A stretch of DNA of 64,000 nt from Mesoflavibacter sp. (GCA_017792345.1 CP051228.1:4122148-4186147), one strand, 5' to 3'. Shown: positions 9,170 through 16,896, counted from the first letter of the stretch. The notes: a model not told the origin generated them from the sequence alone. Translations and numbers: made by a program.

Positions 9170-10810
9170 GTGACGCAACCTGGTATCTATGACCGCGATC
9201 TGGACAAGGGCGACGCCAACTACGTGCCGCTATCGCCGGTCAGTTTCCTGAAACGCGCCGCGACTGTGTTCCCGAACCGCACTGCGGTCATTCATGGCGA
9301 CCTGCGCTACACCTACGCCCAGTTCTATGAGCGCGTCCGCCGATTCGCCTCCGCCCTGAAGGCGCGGGGGATCGGGAAGGGGGATACGGTGTCGGTCCTG
9401 TCCCCGAACATCCCCGCGCTGTTGGAAGCGCATTATGCGGTGCCGATGCTGGGCGCGGTGCTGAATGCGCTGAACACCCGTTTGGACGCGCCGACCATCG
9501 CCTTCATCCTGGAACACGGCGAATCGAAGGCCGTGCTGTCCGAATGTTCGTTGAACGGCGTGATGGGCGAGGCACTGGCGCAGACCAAGAACCGGCCAGG
9601 GATCGTGATCGACATCGTCGATCCGGTCGAGCCCGACGGCCCGCGGGTCGGCATCATCGATTACGAGACGATGTTGCGGGACGAAGGCGATCCGACTTTC
9701 GTGCACAGCTTGCCGCCCGACGAATGGGACGCTCTGGCCTTGAACTATACATCGGGCACGACCGGAAATCCGAAAGGCGTGGTCTATCACCATCGCGGGG
9801 CCTATCTGAACGCGATGTCGAACGCCCTGACTTTCGGCGTCAACAATCGGTCCGTCTATCTCTGGACCCTGCCGATGTTCCATTGCAACGGCTGGACCTA
9901 TACCTGGGCGGTAACGGCGGCCTGTGGGACCCATGTGTGTCTGCGCCGGGTCGATCCGGCGCTGATCTTCCCGATGATCCGGGATTACGGCGTTACCCAT
10001 ATGTGTGGCGCCCCCATCGTCCTGACCATGTTGATCCACGCGCCGGTCGACCAGAAGGTCGAGTTTTCGCAGAGGGTTGAGGTGTGTACCGGCGGCGCCG
10101 CGCCGCCCTCCGCCGTGATCGCCAAGATGGAGGGCATGGGGTTCAATGTGACCCATATGTACGGCATGACCGAATGCTACGGCCCGTCGACGGTCTGCGA
10201 GTGGCAGCCGGATTGGGATGCGATGGACTTGTCCGAACGCGCGCCGTTGATGGCACGGCAGGGCGTTGCCATGGTCGCCCTGGAAGAACAGCGGGTCGCC
10301 GACCCCGAAACCTTGATCGACGTCCCGCGCGACGGGGAGACGATCGGCATGCTGATGCTGAAGTCGAATACTGTCATGCGGGGCTATCTGAAGAACCCGG
10401 ACGCCACGCGGGACGCACTCGGCACCGGTTGGCTGAATACCGGGGACTTGGCCGTCATGCATGAAGACGGTTATGTCGAGATCAAGGACCGGGCCAAGGA
10501 CATCATCATTTCCGGCGGCGAGAACATCTCCTCCCTGGAAGTCGAGGAGGTTCTGTTCAAGCATCCGGATATCATGGAGGCTGCGGTCGTCGCGGCGCCG
10601 GACGAAAAATGGGGCGAGACGCCCTGCGCCTTCGTGACCATGGCGCCGGGCCGGGAAGGGGCCGTCGACGCGGCGCAGGTCATTGCCTATTGCAAAGAGA
10701 ACATGGCCCGCTTCAAGGCGCCGACCAAGGTGGTTTTCGGGCCGCTTCCTAAAACCGCGACCGGAAAGATCCAGAAATTCGTGCTGCGCAGCCGGGCCAA
10801 GGAACTCTGA
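9170..10810 (+). CDS. AMP-binding acyl-CoA synthetase, LvaE/DmdB-like
   Basis: This ANL-superfamily ligase activates a carboxylic acid to its CoA thioester through an acyl-adenylate. Visible motifs are the P-loop TSGTTGNPKG (about 193-202), MYGMTECYGP, GWLNTGDLAVMHEDGY with RAKDIIISGGENIS (about 420-455), and the C-terminal PKTATGKIQK catalytic lysine. I chose the GTG at 9170 because GGGAGG (9157-9162) sits 7 bases upstream; an in-frame ATG at 9155 would overlap that site. It is the first gene of a six-gene operon, and the SDR gene starts 3 bases after its stop. The context suggests a 4-keto or 4-hydroxy acid substrate (inference). Confidence 0.9.
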   Translation: MTQPGIYDRDLDKGDANYVPLSPVSFLKRAATVFPNRTAVIHGDLRYTYAQFYERVRRFASALKARGIGKGDTVSVLSPNIPALLEAHYAVPMLGAVLNALNTRLDAPTIAFILEHGESKAVLSECSLNGVMGEALAQTKNRPGIVIDIVDPVEPDGPRVGIIDYETMLRDEGDPTFVHSLPPDEWDALALNYTSGTTGNPKGVVYHHRGAYLNAMSNALTFGVNNRSVYLWTLPMFHCNGWTYTWAVTAACGTHVCLRRVDPALIFPMIRDYGVTHMCGAPIVLTMLIHAPVDQKVEFSQRVEVCTGGAAPPSAVIAKMEGMGFNVTHMYGMTECYGPSTVCEWQPDWDAMDLSERAPLMARQGVAMVALEEQRVADPETLIDVPRDGETIGMLMLKSNTVMRGYLKNPDATRDALGTGWLNTGDLAVMHEDGYVEIKDRAKDIIISGGENISSLEVEEVLFKHPDIMEAAVVAAPDEKWGETPCAFVTMAPGREGAVDAAQVIAYCKENMARFKAPTKVVFGPLPKTATGKIQKFVLRSRAKEL

Positions 10811-10813
10811 ACG

Positions 10814-11575
10814 ATGGAATTGCGACTGGACGGCAGGAAAGCCTTGATCACGGGAGCGTCGAGCGGGTTTGGGCGGCATTTCGCCGGTACCCTGGCCCGC
10901 GCCGGGGCAGATGTCGCCCTGGCCGCACGACGCATCGACCGCTTGCAGGACGAGGCCAAGAGCATTGCGGATGAAACCGGCCGCAATGCGGTCGCTGTCG
11001 CGATGGATGTGGCGGATGTCGCTTCGATCGATGACGCGGTCGCCGCCGCCGAAGCGGCGCTCGGCGGAATCGACCTTCTGGTGAACAATGCCGGTACGGT
11101 CGTGCCCAAACCCTCGTTGCAGCAGAGCGAGGCGGATTGGGACGCCGTGATGGACGTCAATCTGAAGGGCGCCTTCTTCGTCGCCCGGGCATGCGCCGCC
11201 CGCATGGCGGACTCGCAGGGCGGCTCGATCGTCAATATTTCCAGCCTGCTCGGCGAAAGGGTCTCGAAAACCGAGATATCCTACTGCGTTTCCAAGGCCG
11301 GACTGTCGCATATGACCCGCGCCTTGGCTTACGAATGGGCGAAATTCGGCATTCGCGTCAATGCCATCGCGCCGGGTTATATCGAGACCGATCTAAACCG
11401 TGAATTTCTGCGCAGCGATCTTGGCGAGAAGATGATGAAGCAGATCCCGATCCGCCGATTCGGCACGCCGGAAGATTTGGACGGGGCACTTCTCTATCTG
11501 CTCAGCGACCTGGCCGCCTGGACCACCGGCCATGTTCTGGCCGTCGATGGCGGGCACGCCCTGGCGACACCATGA
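10814..11575 (+). CDS. SDR-family oxidoreductase, LvaD-like
   Basis: This is a classical short-chain dehydrogenase/reductase of 253 residues. It has the nucleotide motif TGASSGFG (13-20), NNAG (91-94), serine near 143, and the YxxxK pair Y157/K161. The C-terminal PIRRFGTPEDLDGALLYLLSD and DGGHALATP segments are typical of the 3-oxoacyl-reductase/glucose-dehydrogenase-like group. It lies 3 bases after the acyl-CoA ligase, so the two are surely co-transcribed. By analogy with the P. putida lva pathway it could reduce a 4-ketoacyl-CoA to 4-hydroxyacyl-CoA; the substrate is inferred only from context. Confidence 0.9.
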   Translation: MELRLDGRKALITGASSGFGRHFAGTLARAGADVALAARRIDRLQDEAKSIADETGRNAVAVAMDVADVASIDDAVAAAEAALGGIDLLVNNAGTVVPKPSLQQSEADWDAVMDVNLKGAFFVARACAARMADSQGGSIVNISSLLGERVSKTEISYCVSKAGLSHMTRALAYEWAKFGIRVNAIAPGYIETDLNREFLRSDLGEKMMKQIPIRRFGTPEDLDGALLYLLSDLAAWTTGHVLAVDGGHALATP

Positions 11576-11615
11576 AACAGACATCTGAACGCAACCATTC
11601 AAGGGGAGATCACCC

Positions 11616-11930
11616 ATGATCGTCGACCACCGCACATACTCCGTCATTCCCGGCAAGCTGGCGGAGCTTCTGAAAATCTACGAAGAACTCGGCCTGCCCC
11701 TGCAGCGCAAATATCTCGGCGAGCCGATCGGCTGGTATGTCTCGATGGATATCGGCGAACTGAATCAGGTTGTTCATATGTGGCGTTACGAGGATCTGGC
11801 CGACCGGGCGGCACGCCGCGCGAAATTGGCCGCCGATCCGGGATGGCAGGCCTATCTGAAACAGGGCATGCCCTTGTTGCAGAAGATGGAGAACAAGATC
11901 CTGTCGCCGGCACCCTTCTTCAAACCCTGA
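11616..11930 (+). CDS. NIPSNAP family protein
   Basis: A 104-residue protein of the NIPSNAP family (dimeric alpha/beta-barrel fold). It shows the typical opening DHRTYSVIPGKLAELLKIY and the later NQVVHMWRYEDLADR. A strong ribosome-binding site (aaggggag) precedes the ATG at 11616. The family has no firmly assigned enzymatic role in bacteria. It sits between the SDR and acyl-CoA dehydrogenase genes of the operon and has no counterpart in the described lva operon. It could assist or protect an acyl-CoA intermediate, but that is speculation. Confidence 0.85.
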   Translation: MIVDHRTYSVIPGKLAELLKIYEELGLPLQRKYLGEPIGWYVSMDIGELNQVVHMWRYEDLADRAARRAKLAADPGWQAYLKQGMPLLQKMENKILSPAPFFKP

Positions 11931-11945
11931 TAGAGGGACCTAGTG

Positions 11946-13145
11946 ATGGACTTTACCCTGCCGCCGGAGGTCGACGTCCTGCGCCTGAAAGTGCGCGCCT
12001 TTGTCGACGCGCATCTGATCCCGCTGGAATCGCAGCCGGAAGCCTATGACGCGCATGAGAATATCGCTGACGAAGCATTGCAGCGCATGCGCGGACTGGC
12101 GAAGGGGCAGGGGCTTTGGTCCCCGCAAATGCCGCGCGACCGGGGCGGTCTGGGGCTGAATACCCAGGGCATGGCGGCATTCTATGAGGAAGCCAACCGG
12201 TCTATATTCGGACCGGTCGTCTTCAACTGTGCCGCGCCGGACGACGGCAACATGTTCGTGCTGAACAAGGTCGCCCGCGACGATCAGAAAGCGGCCTGGC
12301 TTCAGCCTATCGTCGATGGGGACGTACGCTCGGCCTTTGTGATGACGGAACCTGCGCCCGGCGGCGGGTCCGATCCGTCCATGATCCGCACCCGCGCCGA
12401 ACGGCGCGGCGACAAGTGGATCGTGCATGGCCATAAATGGTTCATCACCGGGGCCGGTGTCGCCAGCCATTTCATCCTGATTGCCAAGACGTCGGACGAT
12501 CCGCGCAAGGGACTGACGGCCTTCCTGTTCCACAAGGATCAGCCGGGCTGGCGGATCGAACGGCGCATTCCGATCATGGGGCCGGAGGAACATGGCGGTC
12601 ACTGCGAACTGATTTTCGATGGGTTGGAAATCCCCGACGAGAACAGGCTTATGGAGATCGGGGACGGCCTGAAGCTGACCCAGATCCGCCTTGGCACGGC
12701 GCGACTGACCCATTGCATGCGCTGGCTGGGCTTGTCGCAGCGGGCCTTATCCATCGCGCGGGAATATGTCGAAGGCCGCGAAGGGTTCGGCATCAAATTG
12801 GGCGACCGGGAATCCGTGCAACTACTGTTGGGCGACGCGGCGATGCAGATCGACATCGGGCGGCTTCTGACCATGCGCGCGGCTTGGGCTCTGGATCAGG
12901 GCGACAAGGCCCGCAAACAGGTCTCCATGGCGAAAATTCAGGTCGCCGATGCGCTGCATCAGGCCGTGGATACCGCTATCCAGTTGAACGGCGCGCGGGG
13001 CTATTCGAAAGACACCGTCTTGGAATGGATCTACCGCTATGCCCGGCAGGCGCGACTGGTCGACGGCGCGTCCGAAGTGCACAAAATGGTTCTCAATCGA
13101 CATCTGTCGCAGGAAGGCGACGATTTCTGGCGGTGGGGTGTTTGA
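11946..13145 (+). CDS. acyl-CoA dehydrogenase, LvaC/ACAD11-like
   Basis: This FAD-dependent acyl-CoA dehydrogenase has 399 residues and three domains. The middle domain has FVMTEPAPGGGSDPSMI and WFITGAGVASHFI. The C-terminal helical domain has QLNGARGYSKDTVLEWIYR followed by DGASEVHKMVLNRHL. The start is the ATG at 11946 or the GTG at 11943; GAGGG lies just upstream. It is directly followed by an APH-type kinase gene. In animals ACAD10/ACAD11 fuse exactly these two activities, and in P. putida LvaC turns 4-phosphoacyl-CoA into the 3-hydroxyacyl-CoA. The same role is likely here (inference). Confidence 0.92.
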   Translation: MDFTLPPEVDVLRLKVRAFVDAHLIPLESQPEAYDAHENIADEALQRMRGLAKGQGLWSPQMPRDRGGLGLNTQGMAAFYEEANRSIFGPVVFNCAAPDDGNMFVLNKVARDDQKAAWLQPIVDGDVRSAFVMTEPAPGGGSDPSMIRTRAERRGDKWIVHGHKWFITGAGVASHFILIAKTSDDPRKGLTAFLFHKDQPGWRIERRIPIMGPEEHGGHCELIFDGLEIPDENRLMEIGDGLKLTQIRLGTARLTHCMRWLGLSQRALSIAREYVEGREGFGIKLGDRESVQLLLGDAAMQIDIGRLLTMRAAWALDQGDKARKQVSMAKIQVADALHQAVDTAIQLNGARGYSKDTVLEWIYRYARQARLVDGASEVHKMVLNRHLSQEGDDFWRWGV

Positions 13146-13151
13146 CGCGGA

Positions 13152-14192
13152 ATGACGGAACTTTCCGGGGATAGCGGCGCGCGGCAGCGGCTTTCCGAAC
13201 GCTTGGCCGCGGAGCTGGCTGCGGATTCGGTCGACATCATCGGCATGGAACGCCTTTCCGGCGGTGCTATTCAGGAAAATTGGGCCGTCGATCTGAAGGT
13301 TCAAGGCGGGAAGTCGGCAGGCGCGTTGTCTGCCGTCCTGCGTACGGATAGTCAGACCGGGGTTGCGGTAAGCCTGTCCCGCGCCCAGGAGTATCAACTG
13401 CTTTCCGCGGCCTGGCGGGCCGGGGTGACGGTTCCTGAACCCTTGGTCTGCGTGACGGACAAATCCGTGATCGGCAAGGAATTCTGCCTGATGCGGCGCG
13501 TTGCGGGTACCGCGCTGGGGCAGAAGATCACGCGCGACCTTTCGTTGGGCGGCGACCGAGAGGCACTGACCGAACGTATGGGTCGGGAAATGGCGCGGAT
13601 CCATTCCATGACCCCGGAAACACACAGCTTCGACTTTCTCCCCGATCCACCGACGGACGCGGCCGGTGCCGAGTTGGCGACAATGTGCGCCTTTCTGAAC
13701 GCGATGGACCGGCCGCGGCCGGTGCTGGACTGGACGATCCGCTGGCTTGAGCGGAACCGGCCCGATCCGGCGGAAATTGTGCTGGCTCATCATGATTTCC
13801 GCACCGGAAACTATATGATCGATGCAGACGGTTTGACGGCGATCCTGGACTGGGAATTTGCCGGTTGGTCCGACCGGCACGAAGATATCGGCTGGTTTCA
13901 TGCCATGTGCTGGCGCTTCTCCGGCCGCGACAAGCCGGCCGGCGGAATCGGCAGTCGCGCCGCATTCCTGCGCGGGTATGAGGGCGAATCCGGCGTGAAG
14001 GTCGATCCCGTCAAAACCTATTACTGGGAGGTCTATGCCCATTTCCGGTGGGCGGTCATCGCATTGCAGCAGGGCGACCGCTATCTGGTCGGAGGAGAGC
14101 GGACCTTGGATCTGGGCCTGACCGGCCGCCGGCCGGCGGAAATGGAACTGGAGTTGCTGCGCATGACGGCGCCGGCGGGAGAGACGCCATGA
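13152..14192 (+). CDS. APH-family kinase, LvaA-like
   Basis: This 346-residue aminoglycoside-phosphotransferase-fold kinase has the catalytic loop HHDFRTGN (213-220, Brenner motif H-x-D-x4-N) and the metal-binding LDWEFAG (about 232-238). Unlike drug-resistance enzymes it belongs to the branch found beside acyl-CoA dehydrogenases (ACAD10/11 N-terminal domain, LvaA). There it phosphorylates the 4-hydroxyl of 4-hydroxyacyl-CoA. It starts 6 bases after the dehydrogenase stop and overlaps the next gene by ATGA. That context makes antibiotic modification unlikely. Substrate chain length is unknown. Confidence 0.9.
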   Translation: MTELSGDSGARQRLSERLAAELAADSVDIIGMERLSGGAIQENWAVDLKVQGGKSAGALSAVLRTDSQTGVAVSLSRAQEYQLLSAAWRAGVTVPEPLVCVTDKSVIGKEFCLMRRVAGTALGQKITRDLSLGGDREALTERMGREMARIHSMTPETHSFDFLPDPPTDAAGAELATMCAFLNAMDRPRPVLDWTIRWLERNRPDPAEIVLAHHDFRTGNYMIDADGLTAILDWEFAGWSDRHEDIGWFHAMCWRFSGRDKPAGGIGSRAAFLRGYEGESGVKVDPVKTYYWEVYAHFRWAVIALQQGDRYLVGGERTLDLGLTGRRPAEMELELLRMTAPAGETP

Positions 14193-14551
14193 TTGTCGAT
14201 AAACCGGACAGCGCCGACTTGCTGCGGGCGGCGGCGACGGTGCTAAAGACCGAGATTCTGCCGCTGCTGCCGGAGGAAAAGACGCTGGACGTCTTGATGA
14301 TCCTGGCAATTCTGGGATCGGCGGAACGTGATTTGGCTGACGCTGGCGGGTTGGCGGCGCGGCAAGCATCGCGACTTGAGGCCGTTCTGCCTGGAGGCGA
14401 CATTCGTGCCCTGTGCGCGAAGATTCGGGACGGAGCGTTCGACGAAGGGGTGGCCGCGGCGCGGCTGCACGCGATCCTGATGGAGGATGTGCGCGACAGG
14501 CTGGAACTGGTGAACCCCAAATACCTCTCGGCGGCGGACGAACAGCCCTAG
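14189..14551 (+). CDS. DUF6285 protein, LvaB-like small partner of the APH kinase
   Basis: A 120-residue predicted mostly helical protein. I place the start at the ATG at 14189, which overlaps the kinase stop (ATGA); the open frame extends further upstream inside the kinase gene but without a matching reason. Features are LLRAAATVLKTEILPLL near the N-terminus and a C-terminal VRDRLELVNPKYL. Size and position beside the APH kinase match DUF6285 and the small LvaB protein that P. putida LvaA needs for activity. It closes the operon; a possible terminator follows. Confidence 0.8.
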   Translation: MIVDKPDSADLLRAAATVLKTEILPLLPEEKTLDVLMILAILGSAERDLADAGGLAARQASRLEAVLPGGDIRALCAKIRDGAFDEGVAAARLHAILMEDVRDRLELVNPKYLSAADEQP

Positions 14552-14585
14552 AGGGGTAGGCGGGTCCAAATTACGCCTGATCCCT
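14552..14585. terminator. possible bidirectional terminator between convergent genes
   Basis: AGGGG (14552-14556) and GGCG (14559-14562) can pair with CGCC (14574-14577) and TCCCT (14581-14585) around an 11-base loop. There is a small internal bulge. The T-rich or A-rich flanks are weak, and the right arm reaches into the stop codon of the reverse response-regulator gene. It is plausible but imperfect. Confidence 0.3.
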
Positions 14586-15090
14586 AAATTTCGATGCTGT
14601 CTTCCGGATCGCCGCGCCGTTCCGGTCCTTTGAAGTTCGGGTCGTCGATCCGACGCCGGTCCGGTCCGAAATAGTCGCTGGACCGGACGAAGGGGCGGGG
14701 ACGCTCGATGACGGAGACGATGCGCTGATACATCGACCGGACCGTCATCGGTTTGGCCAGAAACTCGGTCACGCCCGCGTCCCGGGCCTTAAGTACGATC
14801 GACATCTCGGTATGCCCGGTCATGATGATGACCGGCAGATATCGGTTCGGACTGTCCGGATGCATGCGAATATGCCGGGTCAGTTCGATCCCGTTCATCG
14901 GTTCCATATCCCAATCGACCATCAGCACATCGACCGTCGAGGTCTGCAGCTCGTCCAGGACGATGTTGGAATCGGTGACGGTGCGCACATTTGAAATGCC
15001 GAACCCGTTCAAAAGGGACCGGGTCAGGGACAGGATGAAACTGTCGTCATCCGCGACTAGGATCGATAACTGACTGAGGTCGTATGCCAT
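14584..15090 (-). CDS. single-domain response regulator with basic C-terminal tail
   Basis: The 168-residue protein has a complete receiver domain (about 8-130). The acidic pocket is DDD (14-16), the phosphoacceptor is D59 (VLMVDWD), the switch threonine lies in IIMTGH (about 91), and the lysine in FLAKP (about 113). There is no output domain. The tail (about 135-168) carries two charged repeats, GPDRRR and GPERRG, a pattern seen on other alphaproteobacterial orphan receivers. It probably works as a phosphorelay shuttle or protein-binding switch. No kinase gene is adjacent, so its partner cannot be named. Confidence 0.9.
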   Translation of the reverse strand: MAYDLSQLSILVADDDSFILSLTRSLLNGFGISNVRTVTDSNIVLDELQTSTVDVLMVDWDMEPMNGIELTRHIRMHPDSPNRYLPVIIMTGHTEMSIVLKARDAGVTEFLAKPMTVRSMYQRIVSVIERPRPFVRSSDYFGPDRRRIDDPNFKGPERRGDPEDSIEI

Positions 15091-15275
15091 GCCTCACGGC
15101 GCCCCAATGGCTGCGGCAGTCGCAGCATCTTACGATTTTCACCATGAAAGCAAAGAACACCCGTCCCGGAAATTACCGGCCCCTCCCGACGGATTGTTGC
15201 ATTGCCCACCTTCGTTACCCACTTGATAGCAGGCACACGTAAGCCGTGGAACGATATTTTTTATCGCCTTTGAGT

Positions 15276-15301
15276 TTTCCCGCGTCGTCACTGACGGGAA
15301 A
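15276..15301. repeat. inverted repeat upstream of infA
   Basis: TTTCCCG (15276-15282) and CGGGAAA (15295-15301) are perfect inverted copies separated by 12 bases. They could form a hairpin or bind a dimeric regulator. Nothing else indicates which. Confidence 0.45.
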
Positions 15302-15360
15302 GCGGCGGGGCTTGTCTTTCCGGGCCGAATGGCTCATATCCTACGCGCCCAAAGACGGGG

Positions 15361-15387
15361 CGGCGGGAAGCGGTCGGCTTTCCGCCG
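15361..15387 (+). repeat. infA: GC-rich hairpin in the infA leader
   Basis: CGGCGGGAA (15361-15369) pairs with TTTCCGCCG (15379-15387) with one mismatch and a 9-base loop. It lies 36 bases before the infA start and is followed by tttgatcgttt. It may be a leader structure or a weak terminator. Confidence 0.4.
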
Positions 15388-15423
15388 TTTGATCGTTTAG
15401 AAGAAGGTTCGGATAACGCGTCT

Positions 15424-15642
15424 ATGTCGAAAGAAGAACTGATTGAATTTCAGGGCACCGTGGTCGAGAAGCTGCCCAATGCGACGTTCCGCGTCGAGCT
15501 GGAGAACGGCCATGAGATCATTGCCCATACCGCAGGTAAAATGCGCAAGTTCCGCATCCGCGTCATGGTCGGCGACAAGGTCGACGTGGAAATGACGCCC
15601 TATGACCTGACCAAGGGTCGTATTACCTTCCGTCACAAGTAA
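15424..15642 (+). CDS. infA: translation initiation factor IF-1
   Basis: IF-1 binds the ribosomal A site on the 30S subunit during initiation. The product is 72 residues, the exact usual length, and is a single OB fold. It reads [19 protein letters not shown] at the start and [18 protein letters not shown] in the middle, with [10 protein letters not shown] at the end. These are all family-invariant stretches. agaagg upstream may serve as the ribosome-binding site. It stands alone as a single-gene unit with a structured leader. Confidence 0.98.
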   Translation: MSKEELIEFQGTVVEKLPNATFRVELENGHEIIAHTAGKMRKFRIRVMVGDKVDVEMTPYDLTKGRITFRHK

Positions 15643-15663
15643 AATCCCGCCGCGGGACGTCTC

Positions 15664-15681
15664 GCGGGCTTGAAGGCCCGC
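15664..15681 (+). terminator. hairpin downstream of infA, possible terminator
   Basis: GCGGGC (15664-15669) pairs perfectly with GCCCGC (15676-15681) around a 6-base loop, 22 bases after the infA stop. The downstream T-run is poor (ttacgctctttcc), so intrinsic termination is uncertain. Confidence 0.35.
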
Positions 15682-15721
15682 TTACGCTCTTTCCAAGACG
15701 GCCCTAACGGCGGAGGGTTCC

Positions 15722-16405
15722 TTACTGGAACGCAATCGAGGCATAAGCCTCGTCGGTCGCTTCCTGATCCCAGATATTGGCCGGCGTCGGCGCCGCGTTA
15801 CCGGACATGGGCAGGAACGTTCCCTCGTTCTCCTCATCCAGCGTGACCGACCCTTGCTGCGTCGTCACCTCGATCGCGCCGGAAATACTCATGAACCCGT
15901 AATGGATCTGCCCGGGCGGCATGCCGGCTGCCAGCGGGCCGCCGAAGAAATCGGTGCCGCGAATGCCGATGGTTGCGACCGGGGTCGATATCTGCACGGC
16001 ATCCTGCTTTTCCCGGCCGACCGCGCCGGTCACGAAGCGAAAAGTGCCGGCGAAGATTTCGAAGGATTGTGAGATCGCCCCCGTATTCGAGGCTTCTACG
16101 TTGTAGACCAGTTCGTCCATGACCAGGCGCGCTTCTTCGCCCAATGTCATCTGCGACCCGTCGATGAAGATGATCTGCAGTCGCGACTCTGCCCCGGTTT
16201 CCACAACCGCGCCGGCCCGAATGACCGATCCGGCCTGCAGGCTGCGTGGATCGTCGCCCTGAAGTTGGGTTGCCGTGCCCTGCAGGCGCGTAACCTTGCC
16301 GATCTCGTCGGTGACGGCGTTGGCCGTGCCGGCATACCAAACCATCAGTAGGGCGAAAGTCATTGCCGATAAGGGCGCAATAAACCCGGGCATCATCATG
16401 CGCAT
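15722..16405 (-). CDS. periplasmic FecR-domain protein
   Basis: A 227-residue exported protein with a FecR domain. I place the start at the ATG at 16405 because ggaagg lies 9 bases upstream and a clean signal peptide follows (hydrophobic core about 8-25, likely cleavage after TANA, residue 30). The open frame continues further upstream but without signal-peptide logic. The FecR-like part includes GSVIRAGAVVETGAESRLQI and ISTPVATIGIRGTDFF. No FecI sigma factor, TonB receptor or transmembrane helix is nearby. It is therefore not a classical anti-sigma FecR; similar stand-alone proteins are of unknown function. Confidence 0.82.
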   Translation of the reverse strand: MRMMMPGFIAPLSAMTFALLMVWYAGTANAVTDEIGKVTRLQGTATQLQGDDPRSLQAGSVIRAGAVVETGAESRLQIIFIDGSQMTLGEEARLVMDELVYNVEASNTGAISQSFEIFAGTFRFVTGAVGREKQDAVQISTPVATIGIRGTDFFGGPLAAGMPPGQIHYGFMSISGAIEVTTQQGSVTLDEENEGTFLPMSGNAAPTPANIWDQEATDEAYASIAFQ

Positions 16406-16500
16406 ACCATACATCCTTCCCATTTTCTGCAGCAGAACTTGGACCTGGATATAGGGCGAGACAAGACGCATACCCGAATTTTCCCGCTGGGTTAATCGGT

Positions 16501-16845
16501 TTAGGCGTCCTCTTTCTTTTCGATCAATTCCAAGTCGTTTTTCAGGGTTTCCAGAATACCGACCGCCTGGGCGGCATAGGCGCCGATCCATCGGTCGTGG
16601 ATGCGTTTGATCGGAATGGCGTTCAGATAGTTCCAGCGCAGGCGGCCCTGACGGCGGACGAGGATCAGTTCCGCTTCCTCCAGAACACCCAAATGTTGCA
16701 TGACGGTGCATCGGTTCAGGTCCGGGTGCCGCGCGCAGAGTTCGCCGGTCGTCCGGGGCTCGTCCCGCAGCGCGTCAAGGAGACGGCGGCGAATTGGAGA
16801 GGCCAAGGCGCGGAAAATGAGGTCGTCTTGAGTGTCTGTTGACAT
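16501..16845 (-). CDS. ArsR-family transcriptional regulator
   Basis: A small winged-helix repressor of about 114 residues. The helix-turn-helix region is FRALASPIRRRLLDALRD ... NRCTVMQHLGVLEEAELI. There is no obvious cysteine metal site of the ArsR/SmtB type, so it is more like the ArsR regulators paired with SRPBCC (AHSA1) proteins. The start is taken at the ATG at 16845; an ATG at 16863 would add six residues. It is divergent from the SRPBCC gene, and the 51-base gap contains an imperfect palindrome that covers both possible starts. It probably represses both genes. Confidence 0.85.
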   Translation of the reverse strand: MSTDTQDDLIFRALASPIRRRLLDALRDEPRTTGELCARHPDLNRCTVMQHLGVLEEAELILVRRQGRLRWNYLNAIPIKRIHDRWIGAYAAQAVGILETLKNDLELIEKKEDA

Positions 16846-16863
16846 GTTGTAAAAATATAACAT
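16844..16863. promoter_or_regulatory. candidate ArsR operator
   Basis: A 20-base imperfect palindrome ATGTT-N10-AACAT lies between the divergent ArsR and SRPBCC genes, overlapping the ArsR start codon. It is AT-rich in a GC-rich setting. Binding would block both genes. The assignment is inferred from position and symmetry. Confidence 0.5.
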
Positions 16864-16896
16864 AAATCAAATACCCGCAAGAATGGAGATTCGAAG

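Larger units (their letters stand above)
15091..15423. other. 333-base intergenic region between the response regulator and infA
   Basis: No gene is visible here. The region holds two inverted repeats described separately (15276-15301 and 15361-15387) and should contain divergent promoters. TTGTCT followed after 17 bases by CATATC, about 15314-15342, is a weak candidate for infA. An AT-rich patch (gatattttttatc) lies near 15253-15265. Confidence 0.5.

Noticed and set aside
9230..11311. Reverse open frame of 693 residues under the acyl-CoA ligase and SDR genes
   Set aside because: It spans two clearly real forward genes and has an antisense-type composition (DRRH-rich); no motif was found.
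13152..14192. Aminoglycoside resistance gene
   Set aside because: The APH fold is real, but the operon of acyl-CoA genes and the ACAD-linked subgroup indicate metabolic phosphorylation instead of drug modification.
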